Positions 44,061 to 55,648 of a stretch of DNA of 64,000 nucleotides are shown here, in pieces. Within the stretch, counting starts at the first letter, position 1, and every line of letters begins with the position of its first letter. The notes under the pieces were generated by a model. It searched no databases, was not told the DNA's origin, and saw only the letters and a list, made by a program, of their open reading frames with translations. A program made the translations under genes and the position numbers. The stretch comes from Neofusicoccum parvum (lineage: Eukaryota; Ascomycota; Dothideomycetes; Botryosphaeriales; Botryosphaeriaceae), in NCBI GenBank assembly GCA_020912385.1, contig CP087209.1:1612001-1676000 (forward strand). The letters are read 5' to 3'.

Positions 44061-46613
44061 TTTTCCTGTGGACAAGGGAATGGAAGATGGTTGCTGGACT
44101 GCGCAATTGCTGTTTGCGCGGGAGGTTGGAGGATTTTATGTAGCTGGCTGCTAACTCCGTCGGAGCTCCAACCGGGTTAACGCCGTGCGTCCCGGACCAA
44201 ATCTAACGGTATCGTCGAGGGTATCTGCTTCTGGCAAAGGCCTCGTCAGAGAAATAGGTGCCTGGAGGGTGCGGGCCATGTGTGGCTGATGCGCACAATC
44301 CTGCCTTCTCACGTAAGCTGCATAGTCATCCGTGTTATTTAGACACCCGCTTGCCGTTTTCGGAAAGCGAATGCAGACTACATGCGTCTCTCGTCTGGCA
44401 ATGCTGAGCATGTCTCCGGACATCTGCATGCCCCTTGGCTTCGTATCAGAACAAGCTTGAATGCAATTTGGACGAGATTGAAAAACAGATTATGGCCCCC
44501 AACACAGCCGGTGCAACTGGAAGTGGGTCTAGGGTCTGGGTAGCTAATCCTCTCGCTTCGTCGGTCCAGTGCCTCATCACGTTCTACTATCATGTTCGAG
44601 TGGACCACTATAAAAGACACCAGGACATCCCGCAAGGGCTAGAAGGGCATTCGGTAAGAATTCGACGGAACCTACGAAACCAGGCGGGTTCGTGGCAACT
44701 CGTCTTTCTCCGGATGCGAGGCAGAAAGGATAGAAGGAGAGAACAATATGAGAAGGAGAAAGCGCGTGGATAGCGAACAGTGAAAGCATGGAAGTTCTGC
44801 CCTTCATTGCTCATTACCGGAACAGGAAACAAAGGTGGGCATATTCGCCAAGGAAACACAAGACCAGGATGCATTTCAAAGACCAGACTACAAGAATACG
44901 ACCAGGAGAGTAAACGAACCTTTTCAACGGCTGTCTTTCAAGGGACATGGCTATTCAGATCCGAACTAATTCGAAAGGCAGGAAGAAAGTACGACTAAAA
45001 AAAAACATGTGTATATTTAGCCTACCTGTCTGAGCTCAAGCCTTTCTGGACCATGCGTTGCACCTGGAACATAGCTTCAGCCACAGAAGGATTCGGTAGT
45101 TGAACAGCCACACCAGAGCCAAGTGCGATGTTTTCCAGCCCATCCAAAATACTGCATATCACGTCGATGAAAGACGAGACAAAGAAACAGAACAAACAGC
45201 GGAAATGACGTGCTAGTAGAGATACTGTTGCGATTACTCCGCCAAGCAGACAGCAACTTGGAAAAGAATGCTGCTGCCTAAGTATACGAGAAGGGCTGCA
45301 TGAGTGGTGTGCTTGAAGTGTTCGGCAGGATTATTCTTAAGGACACAGTGGCTTGACTGCTGGACGTAAGCTAAGAAAAGTCTTGAGAGAACAAGATGTA
45401 CGTGGTGAGCTTACTACAACGATTGTGAGTTTCTGCGGCTTCCCCGGCGAGGAAGTCCAGCCTCAGCCCCCGAGGCATTCACAGCCAAGAGGAGTGAATC
45501 CAGCCGCATCGATATATCGACAATCATCTCCCGCTCGCCCGCAGACAGAGATGACCCTCGGGCAAATTCGAGTCCTCGGCGGACCATGGGCTTCTCGAAG
45601 TTCGACAGAAGACGGAGAGACATGCAGCTTGGTGGATCCATGTGGCGTCCGGGGTCCGCCTGCCGCCCAGCGAGCCCGGCGACCTGGGCTGCGCTCCTGC
45701 AAGGCCTCCAGAGAGCGCGTCGGCGGCGGCAGTGAAAACACGTCACACTGCTGTAGCGCCGCTGCCGCTGCCGCCGCCGGCTCTGTTTTGACCGACTGCA
45801 TAAGTGGACGACCACGTAGATATCCCACTGCATGTCCCCCATGCCAGTGTCTCGACGATATCCACTGGCGGAGAGCCGTGAGGCGAAGCTAAAAGACACT
45901 GCTTCGCGGTTGCTGCGGTTATCTTGCAATGTCGTTATCTGTTCAGAAAATTCAGAATCGCAGCAGGCCAATGATGGGGGAAATAAATGTGGGCTGGCCT
46001 TTCGCCATCGGCCGCGTGTAATTAAAAAAGTATGTGAGGAGATGTCGAGATCTAAGGCCTTGGGAGGCGCATGCACCCGTATATCGGGCTCCAAAAAACG
46101 ACAACCGAAACAACCACGGCCCACAGACCAGGACATGAGCCTCGATAGGCGCAAATGTGACAGCTCCAGGACTCAAATGCAGCCCAGCACGAACGGCGAA
46201 GCGACATTTCCAAGGACCTGGTCCGATCTGGGTGGGTGCCATCTCCGAATCCTCCGCAAAAAGCAAAGCGCTGGATGAAAGACATATGCCTGTGCTCGTA
46301 ACCATCAAAACCCTTTTTCTTCTGTGAACAGAATGGGATGGGCGAACGCCAGCGTTGCCCAACCCGCTAGCGCCATGTCTTATGTGAAACTTTGAGATGA
46401 GAACCAGCAGCCACACGGACTGCGACCAAAATATCAAATTAAATAACCCCGAATGTGATGATGCTGATACCGTCTAAAAAAACACGCTTTTTATATGCCA
46501 GGAAATGAAATGAAGATGGAGCACGTTGTGCTACTACACTAGCCCCTCGTCCTGCCCATCCGCTTCCCCGTCTGCAGGCCGCAATCACTCTTAGCGAGGG
46601 CCTGCAACGTAGA
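44061..46613. other. Long gene-poor stretch
   Basis: About 2.55 kb without a confidently supported gene, the longest in the window. The left end is the promoter side of the Rossmann gene; the right end is the 3' flank of the ECL1-type gene. The only frame with protein-like composition is the minus-strand one at 45414-45623. Poly-A/T tracts occur near 44996-45005. Confidence 0.4.
45414..45623 (-). CDS. Possible small protein of 69 residues, uncertain
   Basis: A minus-strand frame starting MSLRLLSNFEKPMVRRGLEF and ending in GSRRNSQSL. Residue composition and codon use look natural (amphipathic LSAGEREMIVDISMRLDSLLLAV helix), unlike the surrounding GC artefacts. The frame stays open upstream with unnatural sequence, so the start may be wrong or this may be a terminal exon. 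I do not recognise a family. It could be a real short gene in the gene-poor stretch or chance. Confidence 0.3.
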   Translation of the reverse strand: MSLRLLSNFEKPMVRRGLEFARGSSLSAGEREMIVDISMRLDSLLLAVNASGAEAGLPRRGSRRNSQSL

Positions 46614-47660
46614 TCACGAATAGGACGGTCGCATCGTCGATGCGGTACTACTCGGCGGCGCTTGCATGGCACTGAAGGCAAACAGTTGCTTGAGACTGCC
46701 CTGACTCGGCGACGCCGCGTCGGGAATCTTCTTCTCAAACCACTCCAATTCGCCCTCGGCAACACCGGTCGACGTCTTGCAGCTCGGGCCACTCTTCAAG
46801 GACCATTGCGTAAAACTTGAAGGGGCAGTCGTCGGTTGGGCAGCGATCGTAAAGGGGTTGACGAGGTCGATGGAGCGGGTGCCGTACGAAGAGCCGTGGG
46901 GGTTTCTCCTCGGCAACGGCCTGTTGGACGGCGTGTACGGCATTGATATGCTCACGGAGCTGGTCGGGGTGTGCGACAGCGACGGTGTCGTACTTGTTGT
47001 TGACACGACCGTCGAGGTGGAAGACCGGTGGTAGTTGGGTCTTGCCCGCTGGGCCGCTATGTCGGTCGACGAGAATGTCCTCAAGTAACGGGTGGCTTCC
47101 GACTCTTTCGACTCCTTCTCGTTCCACTCGGGAGTCTCGTCATCGGAGGTTTCGGAGAAGCCGTACGAGAGGCGTTTCGAGGGCGCTTGGGTAGGGGAGC
47201 GGGGCGGGACGATGTCGCGGGACGGCGAAACGTCGTCGAAGGAGAAGCGGTGGAAGTAGGGCGTCGGAGGCGGCGAGGGCTCGAAGGTGATGGTCTTCGT
47301 GTTGTCCTTCTTCCGGCAGCTGGAGGTGGAGCGCGTTAGTGGGTGGAGTGGAATTATGGAGACGCAGCGGCCAAGACTTACCTCTCGGAGCAGTAAAGTA
47401 TCGAGTTGTTCGGGACGATGATCTGCTTCTCGCACACAGTGCTGCGGACTCGGTCAGCCATGAGTCACGGGCGTCTAGGGCGGCAGGGCCTACCAGAAGT
47501 TCAGGAAGCTGGCGGCCATGAGGTCGTCCTCGGGCTCCTCCTCCTTGCGCGGCTGGACCTGGGGAACCTTGGTCTGCGACTTGCTGGCGCGCTTGAGCGG
47601 AGCGGGCTTGGACCTTTTAGGGTGCGAGGGAGTGCGGTGGTGGGTGTGCGTGGTAGCCAT
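46614..47660 (-). CDS. ECL1/2/3-family zinc-binding protein
   Basis: Predicted 310 residues in three exons: 47660-47494, 47441-47382 and 47319-46614. The short conserved core, assembled across both introns, reads SFLNFCTVCEKQIIVPNNSILYCSESCRKKD, with CxxC and CxxxC-type zinc ligands. Fission-yeast Ecl1 relatives extend chronological lifespan and respond to sulfur, zinc and amino-acid limitation. In filamentous fungi the family has a long Ser/Thr/Pro-rich C-terminal extension, as here. The N terminus is basic and His/Lys-rich. The core identification is firm; the physiological role is inferred. Confidence 0.88.
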
Positions 47661-49431
47661 CAGGGCGGTGTGGTGTGCTTATAGCTCAGGACTCTTGCAG
47701 GACCGGTCGTATTGGTCGAGCAGCCAAGTGTCGCGTGCACCGGTGTTGCAAAAAAGTAGAACACGCTGGGGCGGGAGAGCGCTGGCCACAGATCTTTACG
47801 GCTGGGCTCAGGCGGTGACACAAAGATAGAGGGCGGGCACAGCGGGCTCGAAGATAGGGATATCTGTGGGCGCCTTTGTTTGCTTATCGCGGGATGCACG
47901 CTAGCCGGAGCCAGGGACGGACGCCTGCGGCCAAGCACTGTTAGCCTTCGTGTTATTGCCGGGGCACCAGCGCGGCACAACGCCGTCGCGGCCGGCGTGC
48001 TTGCCGCCGTCGCCGGCGCGGCCTGCCATTGCGGCCGGAGATGCTCACTGCTGGTGGTGCTGGCGGTGCTGCTGCTGCGGGCGCTGGGCGCGGCGATGTA
48101 CCACGATGGCCTGGATGCCGGCGATTCGCGTCGATCGCTTAAGCGGGTCCACCGAGGGGCAGTTCTGTGCGCGCGGCTACAAGCGGGTGAGAGTGCGACG
48201 GCCAGCAAGGTGCGAGCTGCGACGACGCCGGGGCGTGGGCGGTGGCTTGGGGCTGACGGCCTGAAGTCTGCTGTGCCTGATGAGGGCTGCTGGAGCCGTC
48301 CCGATGGTGCGAGACGGCGCTCTATATACGACTGGATCCGGTCAGCCCGGGCGCCGGCCCGCGCGCAGCACAGCTTCGAGAGCGATATTCACCATCGAGC
48401 ACATCATCCGCTGTCCGGCCGGCTTCAGATCCACCATCCGTCACCCCACGAGACGCGCCCGTTCTCCACACCGCAGGCTTCTCGTCCTTGACCGGACCAC
48501 GCCAGCCTGTTAGCGGCCGCGCTGTCAAGCCTGCTGCCAGCCATGCACGGCGGGCATCCCGTCCCGCTGCCGCCTCCCCTGCTGCGTGGGCCAGTGGGCT
48601 GCTTCAGACGCGCATGCCTTCCAGCACCTTGCGAATCACCGTTGCTTGAGCCCCTCGCACCCTACCGGATCATCGCCGCTGTTCTGTCCAGGCCTCGCAC
48701 ACCCCCACAGGTGCTGTGTTTCCCTGCGTGCGCGGAGCCGTCGGCACAACGCCACGGCTGTGCCCATGCTCTAGAACTATCACAGCTATCACAACCTTGT
48801 GTGTGAAGCCAATTTAGCCGCTGGACACAATCACAGGCAAGCCAGTGAGCTCCCCATCCGCATGGCAAGCTTCGCACACTGGCGGGCGCTGCGTGGGTAC
48901 GCCTGAACGCATTCTCGATCTGGAGTTTCAAGCTTGTCAGGGATGGAGGGGTCTGCAAACCTGACCGGTTGCTGCGGGGTATTCCGTGCTGCTGGCCAGC
49001 TTTTTCGACCGTGGTGTCCGGGAATTCTGTTGCCTGCACCAGCGACTGAGCGTTCATGCGCAGCCATCTGACTGCTCGCCCGGCCCGACTCGAATTTTTC
49101 ATGACCGGTGCCCACGGCTGCTTCAAACACGTGCCTCATGACTCTTGCCACGTGCCGGTGAAGCCTCCTACTGCTGGATCGTTGTACGTACAAGTACCAG
49201 CTGGGCTAACGGCAACTATTATTCGGTGGCACGGCATCGGCCCCGCGAGAATGCCATCAGCGCAATGCTCCGAGCACATTGGCCACTTCTACGGCCCTAC
49301 GGAACAAGGTCCCTGCTTCTATTTTTTTTCCGTTTGTCTAGACGCTGTGCTCGGACCCGCTTCCGTCATCCGCAAGCATCCTCTCTTACGACGCTCGCAA
49401 GGTACCATCACGCCAAAACGCGCCTCCGAGG
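47661..49431. other. Intergenic region between ECL1-type and methyltransferase genes
   Basis: 1.77 kb. Long overlapping frames (plus 47880-48491, minus 48208-47660) are Arg/Ala-rich and have no family resemblance. The left part should carry the ECL1-type promoter and a possibly long leader. Nothing else is seen. Confidence 0.4.
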
Positions 49432-51014
49432 TCATTGGACAGCGAACGGATCGGATTCACCAACTTTGGATACCTGGACGATCCGGATAGGGGTCGACGT
49501 TGGGTAGAACGGCCCATTCTGGCTGTCGACGTGAGGCGGTGCAAAATCGATGTCCTGAAGACTCAGCTTGTTGCGACCTGAAACGATCATCAGCTAATTA
49601 TCCGGGGAGCCAGAAGAAAGCTGGGGATTCTGATAGGTGGCTGGTGCAGGGAAGGACGTACGACAAGCCACATCAAATGCCTCAAATGTCTGCTCGTTAC
49701 GAATTGTAGCAGCGATCAGAATCTGCAGGGACGGCTGGTGCTGGAACAAGTCAGCAAGTGTGGACACGAGTACCGGGATGACGGATTTGTCGTAGGTCTA
49801 CGTGTGTCGCCGTTAGTAATGTGCTCTCGGAACGATGACTCTGGTCCCGGCTTACGACGTCCGCCCCAACAACAACGTCATATTGATCTTTCGAGCCCTC
49901 TTCGTAATAGAGGCTGTCTTGCAGGGTCCAGCTCCAGCCCCATCTGAGCACAATGGACTCCGTGTCCCCGCGAGCGTCCAGCCCATTGAGAAACAGATTC
50001 GTCTTGATGCTATCGACGACACCTTCGTCTCCATCCGTTGCCGTAGCCTTGACCGCCTGCAGGTGCTTCGTGCAAAGAATAGAGAGTAGGCCAGTACCAG
50101 CTCCCAATTCGAGCACCCTCTTGCCTTGGACCCACTTGTGGCCAGCTTCGCTTGCCAGGTACGCGCCTAGGTGCAGCGCCGCTTCCCACGTGCGAAGACC
50201 AGTGGTTCCGGAAGAGGAGATGACTGAACGAGACTCAAGGAGGGTGACCGCGCGATCATTGCCGAAGCTGTAGGTCACGTACGACTTGGTCTGAGCCGAC
50301 GCGATTTCAGATGGGAGATTGGAGCCTAGGAGCAAAGAGAGAGAAGACATGAGATCGTCTGATATCTCCTACGTGGCCGGAGAGAACACATGAATTAGTA
50401 TGTACAAGACATTCGAGAATAGTCCACAGTAAGAGAAGACAGATAACATGTGCCCACTGCAGACGCCGCGCATCGCGAAGTAAGGTGCGCTGGGTAGTGA
50501 GGTGAGCTGAGGGAGGCGACGGCTCACGCTGTCTGTACGTGCGTCGTGCCAGGCTCGTACGGCGTTGGGCTATCGGTATATGCGAGCAATTGCAAGAGAA
50601 AACCGGCTGTTGTAATCGAATGATCTTATTTCGTTGGGGCAGAAAGAAGAAAAGGGGCAGCCGTGCTTGCCAATAAAGCTCTTCGCTTCGCGATGCGCAG
50701 CTCAACAGGAATTCATAGGGGAGTTGACAGTGCGGGGACAAAGGAAGCGAGGGCGTGCGTACATCCTCCTCAGGATCGTTAATGGCGTCCTCGATGACCG
50801 AGACAAGCTGCTTGAGAACGCGCACTTGGTACCGCTCGGGAGGCGGGTACTGAATAGAGTCCCTGTCAAACATTTCCTCAAAGAGCCATGCCTGGACATC
50901 GGGCCGCTTAAGGAGCGGTGCCTCAGGCCATCGCATATGCGCGGGGTCCAGGAGCTGGAAATACTGCGCCCGGAATGTCTGCAGTGCCTGCTGCTCACTT
51001 GGCGACGTGTTCAT
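49432..51014 (-). CDS. EFM3: Protein-lysine methyltransferase, EFM3/EEF2KMT-like
   Basis: Predicted 348 residues in four exons: 51014-50763, 50368-49856, 49797-49662 and 49577-49432. It is a seven-beta-strand SAM-dependent methyltransferase of the FAM86 group, which methylates a lysine of elongation factor 2 in the cytosol. Motif I is VLELGAGTGLLSIL, and the acidic residue follows in ATATDGDEG. The post-I segment and GADVTYDKSVIPVLVSTL (spliced over intron 2) match the group. The N-terminal extension MRWPEAPLLKRPDVQAWLFEEMF and SYVTYSFGNDRAVTLLESRSVISSSGTTGLRTWEAALHL favour FAM86 over other family-16 enzymes. Intron 1 is unusually long, 394 nt, and partly open in frame. Confidence 0.85.
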
Positions 51015-51366
51015 GGCGGCGGTTCGGCCGTGCACAGCGAGTGTTGTGACGGGGTGCAGGTGTTGCGGTTCTGTGGTGCGGCGACGGGAGCCACCTAGCG
51101 TTTAGCGAGTCTTGGCGCGACACCGCACACGACAATGGCCAGTTTTGAATCTTTGCGAATCTTCGCATCACCGACGACGACCGGCAACTTGCTGTGACAA
51201 CCCACGCACATCCCCAGGATCCCGCCGCAGGACTTTTGAGCCCCTCTCAGTACGTCGCATTGTACACGCCGCACCTTTTTTTCCGTTGCGCACGTTTGCG
51301 TTTCGAGCGTTGGTCTAACCTTCAACTTCCACAGCCCGTCCTGGTCCCTACGATCCTCACGTCAAG
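51015..51366. other. Divergent promoter region, EFM3-like / eS24
   Basis: A 352-bp spacer between two translation-related genes. Short size and opposite orientation suggest a shared promoter. A GTACGT...CCACAG pair (51250-51334) could be an intron in the eS24 leader, unproven. Confidence 0.4.
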
Positions 51367-51916
51367 ATGGCCGACTCGCAAGTTACTCTGCGCACGCGCA
51401 AGTTCATCCGCAACCCGCTCCTTGGCCGCAAGCAGATGGTTGTGTAAGTTTCCGATGCATACCGACCGAGCGCGCGCCGCAGCGTCTAACAGCGTCCTCC
51501 AGGGATGTACTCCACCCCAACCGCGCCAACGTCTCCAAGGAAGAGCTCCGTGAGAAGCTTGCCCAGCTCTACAAGGCCAGCAAGGACCAGGTCAACTGCT
51601 TCGGCTTCAGGACCCAGTATGGTGGTGGCAAGAGCACCGGTTTCGCTCTCATCTACGACTCCAACGAGGCCATGAAGAAGTTCGAGCCTCACTACAGACT
51701 GGTCCGCGTCGGCATGGCCAGCAAGATCGAGAAGGCCAGCAGGCAGCAGCGTACGTACAACTGGATCCTCGGCGCGTGCGCGGGATGCCACCGCGGATGG
51801 GGCGTAGACGGACATATGCTGACGGATCTCGACGCACAGGCAAGCAGCGCAAGAACAGGTCCAAGGAGTTCCGGGGTACGGCCAAGACCAAGGGTGGCAA
51901 GAAGGACAAGAAATAA
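51367..51916 (+). CDS. RPS24: 40S ribosomal protein eS24
   Basis: Predicted 133 residues in three exons: 51367-51443, 51503-51750 and 51840-51916. [41 protein letters not shown] and [17 protein letters not shown] are diagnostic of eS24, a component of the small subunit. The tail is Lys-rich ([13 protein letters not shown]). Splice sites are standard; the first intron splits the codon of the second Val in QMVVDVLH. A T/C-rich leader precedes the ATG. Confidence 0.97.
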
Positions 51917-53261
51917 GCGGGTCGCGATTGATGGGGACGTGGGCGAAAACGGATTATTTGCATCACGGTCATGGCGGGGCGATGGCTGGCAGAGGCTTCG
52001 TGTACATCATTGCACGTTTGATCCTCGTGCCGCTTGGGAAAAAACTCGGCGTTTGCTTTGTCTGCTGACCCGACATGGCATAGCATACCAATGGATTCTC
52101 ATTCACGGTTACGAATCCCGCCATGTATCCGGCCTTCAATCAATGTGCGATTTCGCCACATCGAGCCTGTAATACTCTGGAAGGAAGCACAGGGAAAGGG
52201 TGAAAAGGCCGCAAATGAGAGTGGTGGCGAGGAGAAACTGCCCCGTTCGTTGCACCTCTGCTCTTCTCATCATATTGCGGCAGAAACTTTGCCACCAATC
52301 CCCAGCCTTGTAACCTCCATGCGGCGCATCCGGCCGAGCGCTTGGTTTCATTTGATGATACCCTCACATTTCCATTGCTTGACATCGAGTGAAGTGAACA
52401 AGGTAAATCTTCGGGAATGTAAACACATTCATGCACCGTTTCTGCTTCTACAACCTCGACCCGTCGTCAGACTTCACTTGCCCATATGCATCTAGCCCAA
52501 GTTGCGCCGCCAATGGTGACCACATGCACGAAAATATGCTTGATACACCAGCGAAAATGCTATGAATGTCTCTCACTCTTTCTGTCTGCGGGTCAAGTCT
52601 TGCGGCATTTTTATAGCGGACTGAGACATCACGCCGATAGTCACGGATTTACACATCTTTATTTTTGCTTCATGCGCAATGCCACGCTTATTCCAAGCCA
52701 GAAATGCGACAATCGCGAGGTCTCGGAAGTCGGAAGGGAGGGCAGCGAAGTGGAGAGAAATCAAATTCATCATGTAAGATACGGCATGGATTTCCGGTGG
52801 GCTGTGGTAACTCAAAGCCACCAGGGAAGCACCTCCCACGGACCGCGGCGGGTGTCCAAGCTTCTAGTGCGGGCAGCTGGTGGGTGGCATGGTGAAAAGA
52901 TGGAATCGCCAGCACCTGGCCATTGCCAACGTCGGCTAAGCCTTGATGCTGCAATTAAGATGCGCTGAAGCACCAAGCACCCACGCGCAGACTCTGGTTG
53001 GTAGGCGGGCACAGGCAGGCACCTCTCGGGCTGCGGGAGGAGAGGCCGCGCTAGGGCGACCAAACAGACGTCACCTCCCAGGCGCTCGCTTCACTTCCAG
53101 CCCCATTCCCAAGGCACCGCCGCTTGACCTCGCAGCTCTGCAGATCGCGCACCCTCTCCACAACCAGCCTCCGCCGCGCGCCAGCCTGACCTCCGCGACC
53201 CGCTGCGCCCAACGACTCTCCTCAGCAGTTTCTATCGCCCGCCGCCGCGCAGCCACCCGCC
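51917..53261. other. Intergenic region between eS24 and SNX41
   Basis: 1.35 kb. AT-richer than the genes. A T/C-rich and CG-rich leader occupies roughly 53080-53260. No further gene was recognised. Confidence 0.45.
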
Positions 53262-55430
53262 ATGTGGGACGACGAAGATAACAACCCGTACGGCTCGTTC
53301 GAGCGCCATGATTCCTCGCCCTCGCAGGTCGGCCATTTCGGCTCGCCTGGCGGATGTACGCCTGCCTACTACCCTAGATAATGCCCGCAGCTTTGTTCTC
53401 TGACACGGCCCTCCAGTTCGACCGATGACCCCGCCGTCCGAGGCGTCGTCCCCGCCGTTCGGCTCGCCAGAGTATATCAACCACCGGCGAGACCTGAGCG
53501 ATGTTGAGTACGACGATGAGCCACAGCCGCCACAGCGCATCGAGCCCAAGAAGGGCGGCTATGATAGCCGCATCGAGCAAATCCTCTACGAGAACCCGGA
53601 GTTACCCATTCTCATCACCGATGCTGGCAAGAGCGCGGAAGGCGGGGGCAAGTACATTGTCTACGCCATCAGGACTGGGGTATGGGCGCCCACGCTTGTA
53701 CGCTCCTCAAAACGCTGAGACAGTGCTTTAGGATCTCGAAGTGCGCCGGCGCTATTCTGAATTCGCGTCTCTGCGCAACACGCTCGTCAACCTTCACCCA
53801 ACACTAATTATCCCACCGATACCGGAAAAGCACACCACAGCCGACTATGTCGCGAAACCAATGAAGGCAAAGGAAGACGTTGGCATCATAGAGCTGCGGA
53901 AGCGCATGCTGGCCGTTTTCCTCAACAGATGCCGCAGGATGCAGGAAGTCCGCGAGGACGGCGTTTGGTGGAGATTCTTGGATCCCAATGTCAGCTGGGT
54001 ATGCAAGCCATGGCCAGACAAAAGACTGGATTTGCCTTAAATACTGATTATGAGTAGAGCGAAGTCCTCCACTCTCACCCAGTCGCGTCACTCCCATCAA
54101 ACAGGCTTAAGGCACCTCCGCTAGATGCTGCGAACCCGACTCCAGGTCATAACTATCTTCCCATCCCTTCCGTTTCTGCTAAGCTCAGGTCGAGTGGAGG
54201 AATGAACGCCAGCGGAACGCCTACTTCGCCGCCGCAACACCAGACACAACCCTCTACAGCGTCGCACACAATACCGGGTCCGCAAGTCTTCGGTCGTTTC
54301 CCTCCGACGGCGCAGAATCTATCCGAAGAAGAGCTTGACCCTTATTTCGTCAACTTTGAAGCTTCGTCGAAGGAGTTGGAACATCTACTGCAAGGGAGCA
54401 TGGAGAAGGTCAATCGCCGGACACTTTCGCACCTCAATACTTGGGGAGACGACATGGCAGAGTTAGGAGCGCGATACAATGCCTTTGCTTTGAATGAGCA
54501 ATCGCGCACCCTTTCGCAGGCTATTGAGAAGATGGGTCAAGCTGTTGATTCTACGTACATTCAAACTGCGGAGCTCTCATCTGCTCTGAGCGCAGGGTTC
54601 GCGGAACCAATGCGGGAGAGTGCTCAGTTTGCTGGGATTGTCCGGGATGTCCTACGATACCGCATATTGAAACGTGTGCAGGAAGAGATGGCTAAGGACG
54701 AGTTGGAGAGGAAGAAGAATCTACTTCAGTCACTGGAGCAGAGTGAGATGGAAGCAAAGAGGATAGAACAGTACCTCAACCAGACTGGAGCCCCACCACC
54801 AAGGAGGTCCAATTCTACAGCATCCCAGCGGAGCAACAGCGACCCTCCACGTCCCGAGGAGGACGCAGCATCTATTGATTCGGACTTCCCACCTACGCAC
54901 GGGGAGTCGTATCCCCCGCCCTCGGCAGCTCAAGGTCAACCTCAACGATCTGAGCCATCGTCGCCAGTTCACAAGAAGACTGCAAGTGGAAACTTTGTGA
55001 CTTCGAAAATATTTGGTAGGGTCAGTCACGCATTCCAAGGCATTGTGGATGTGGACCCGGAGAGAACGCGGAGGGACCAGATTGGCAAGACAAAGGAGAG
55101 CATATCTCAGGTAAAACCGATCCGTTCGAGTGCTTCTGTGGGTTTGAGCTAACATCTGCGTAGCTGGAACAAGCTTTGGGGGTGGCAGACAAGGATGTTA
55201 AGGATGCGAGCATAGGTGTGCTAAGGGATCTCAAGAGATTCCAAGCCGAGAAGGAAGAGGACCTTCGGCGCTATATGGTGAGCTCGATCCATGTTGGCTT
55301 CCGAAACCAATGCTAACATACTCAGATTGCCTTTGCTAAATGCCACATTGAATGGGCTAAGAGGAACCAAGCCTCATGGGAAGAGGCAAAAGCTGAGATT
55401 CAGAACATTCAGGCCGCTCCTACGGAGTGA
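53262..55430 (+). CDS. SNX41: Sorting nexin SNX41/ATG20-like (PX-BAR)
   Basis: Predicted 631 residues in six exons: 53262-53355, 53417-53679, 53732-53998, 54058-55110, 55164-55277 and 55326-55430. The N terminus MWDDEDNNPYGSFERHD is typical of filamentous-fungal Snx41. A PX domain covers about residues 85-210; its phosphoinositide site is RRRYSEF at 124-130. The rest is a helical BAR-type region (LEHLLQGSMEKVNRRTL, YIQTAELSSALSAGFAEPMRESAQF) interrupted by a Ser/Pro-rich insert. These proteins bind PI3P on endosomes, work with Snx4 in recycling and serve selective autophagy. SNX41 and ATG20 are one gene in many filamentous ascomycetes, so the symbol is approximate. Confidence 0.92.
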
Positions 55431-55648
55431 TAGTGACGATACCAGCTTACTGCACTTTGCTTTCTGAAGGGCGTTCTTTACAAACAATGGAATTGGGTGG
55501 TGGTTGTACCGGTATGCAGTAGAACGTAATGAGTAATGCCACTGTGCATTGAATCACTCGTTGATACGGACACGCTTGTACCGGTAAAAAGGCTGACCTT
55601 TCTATCAATCTAACCTCTCTTGAAAGCTCCCTTGCGCATCATATGGCT

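Noticed and set aside
47880..48491. Plus-strand frame of 203 codons
   Set aside because: Arg/Ala/His-rich composition with no family resemblance, overlapped by equally long frames in other phases; a GC-rich artefact.
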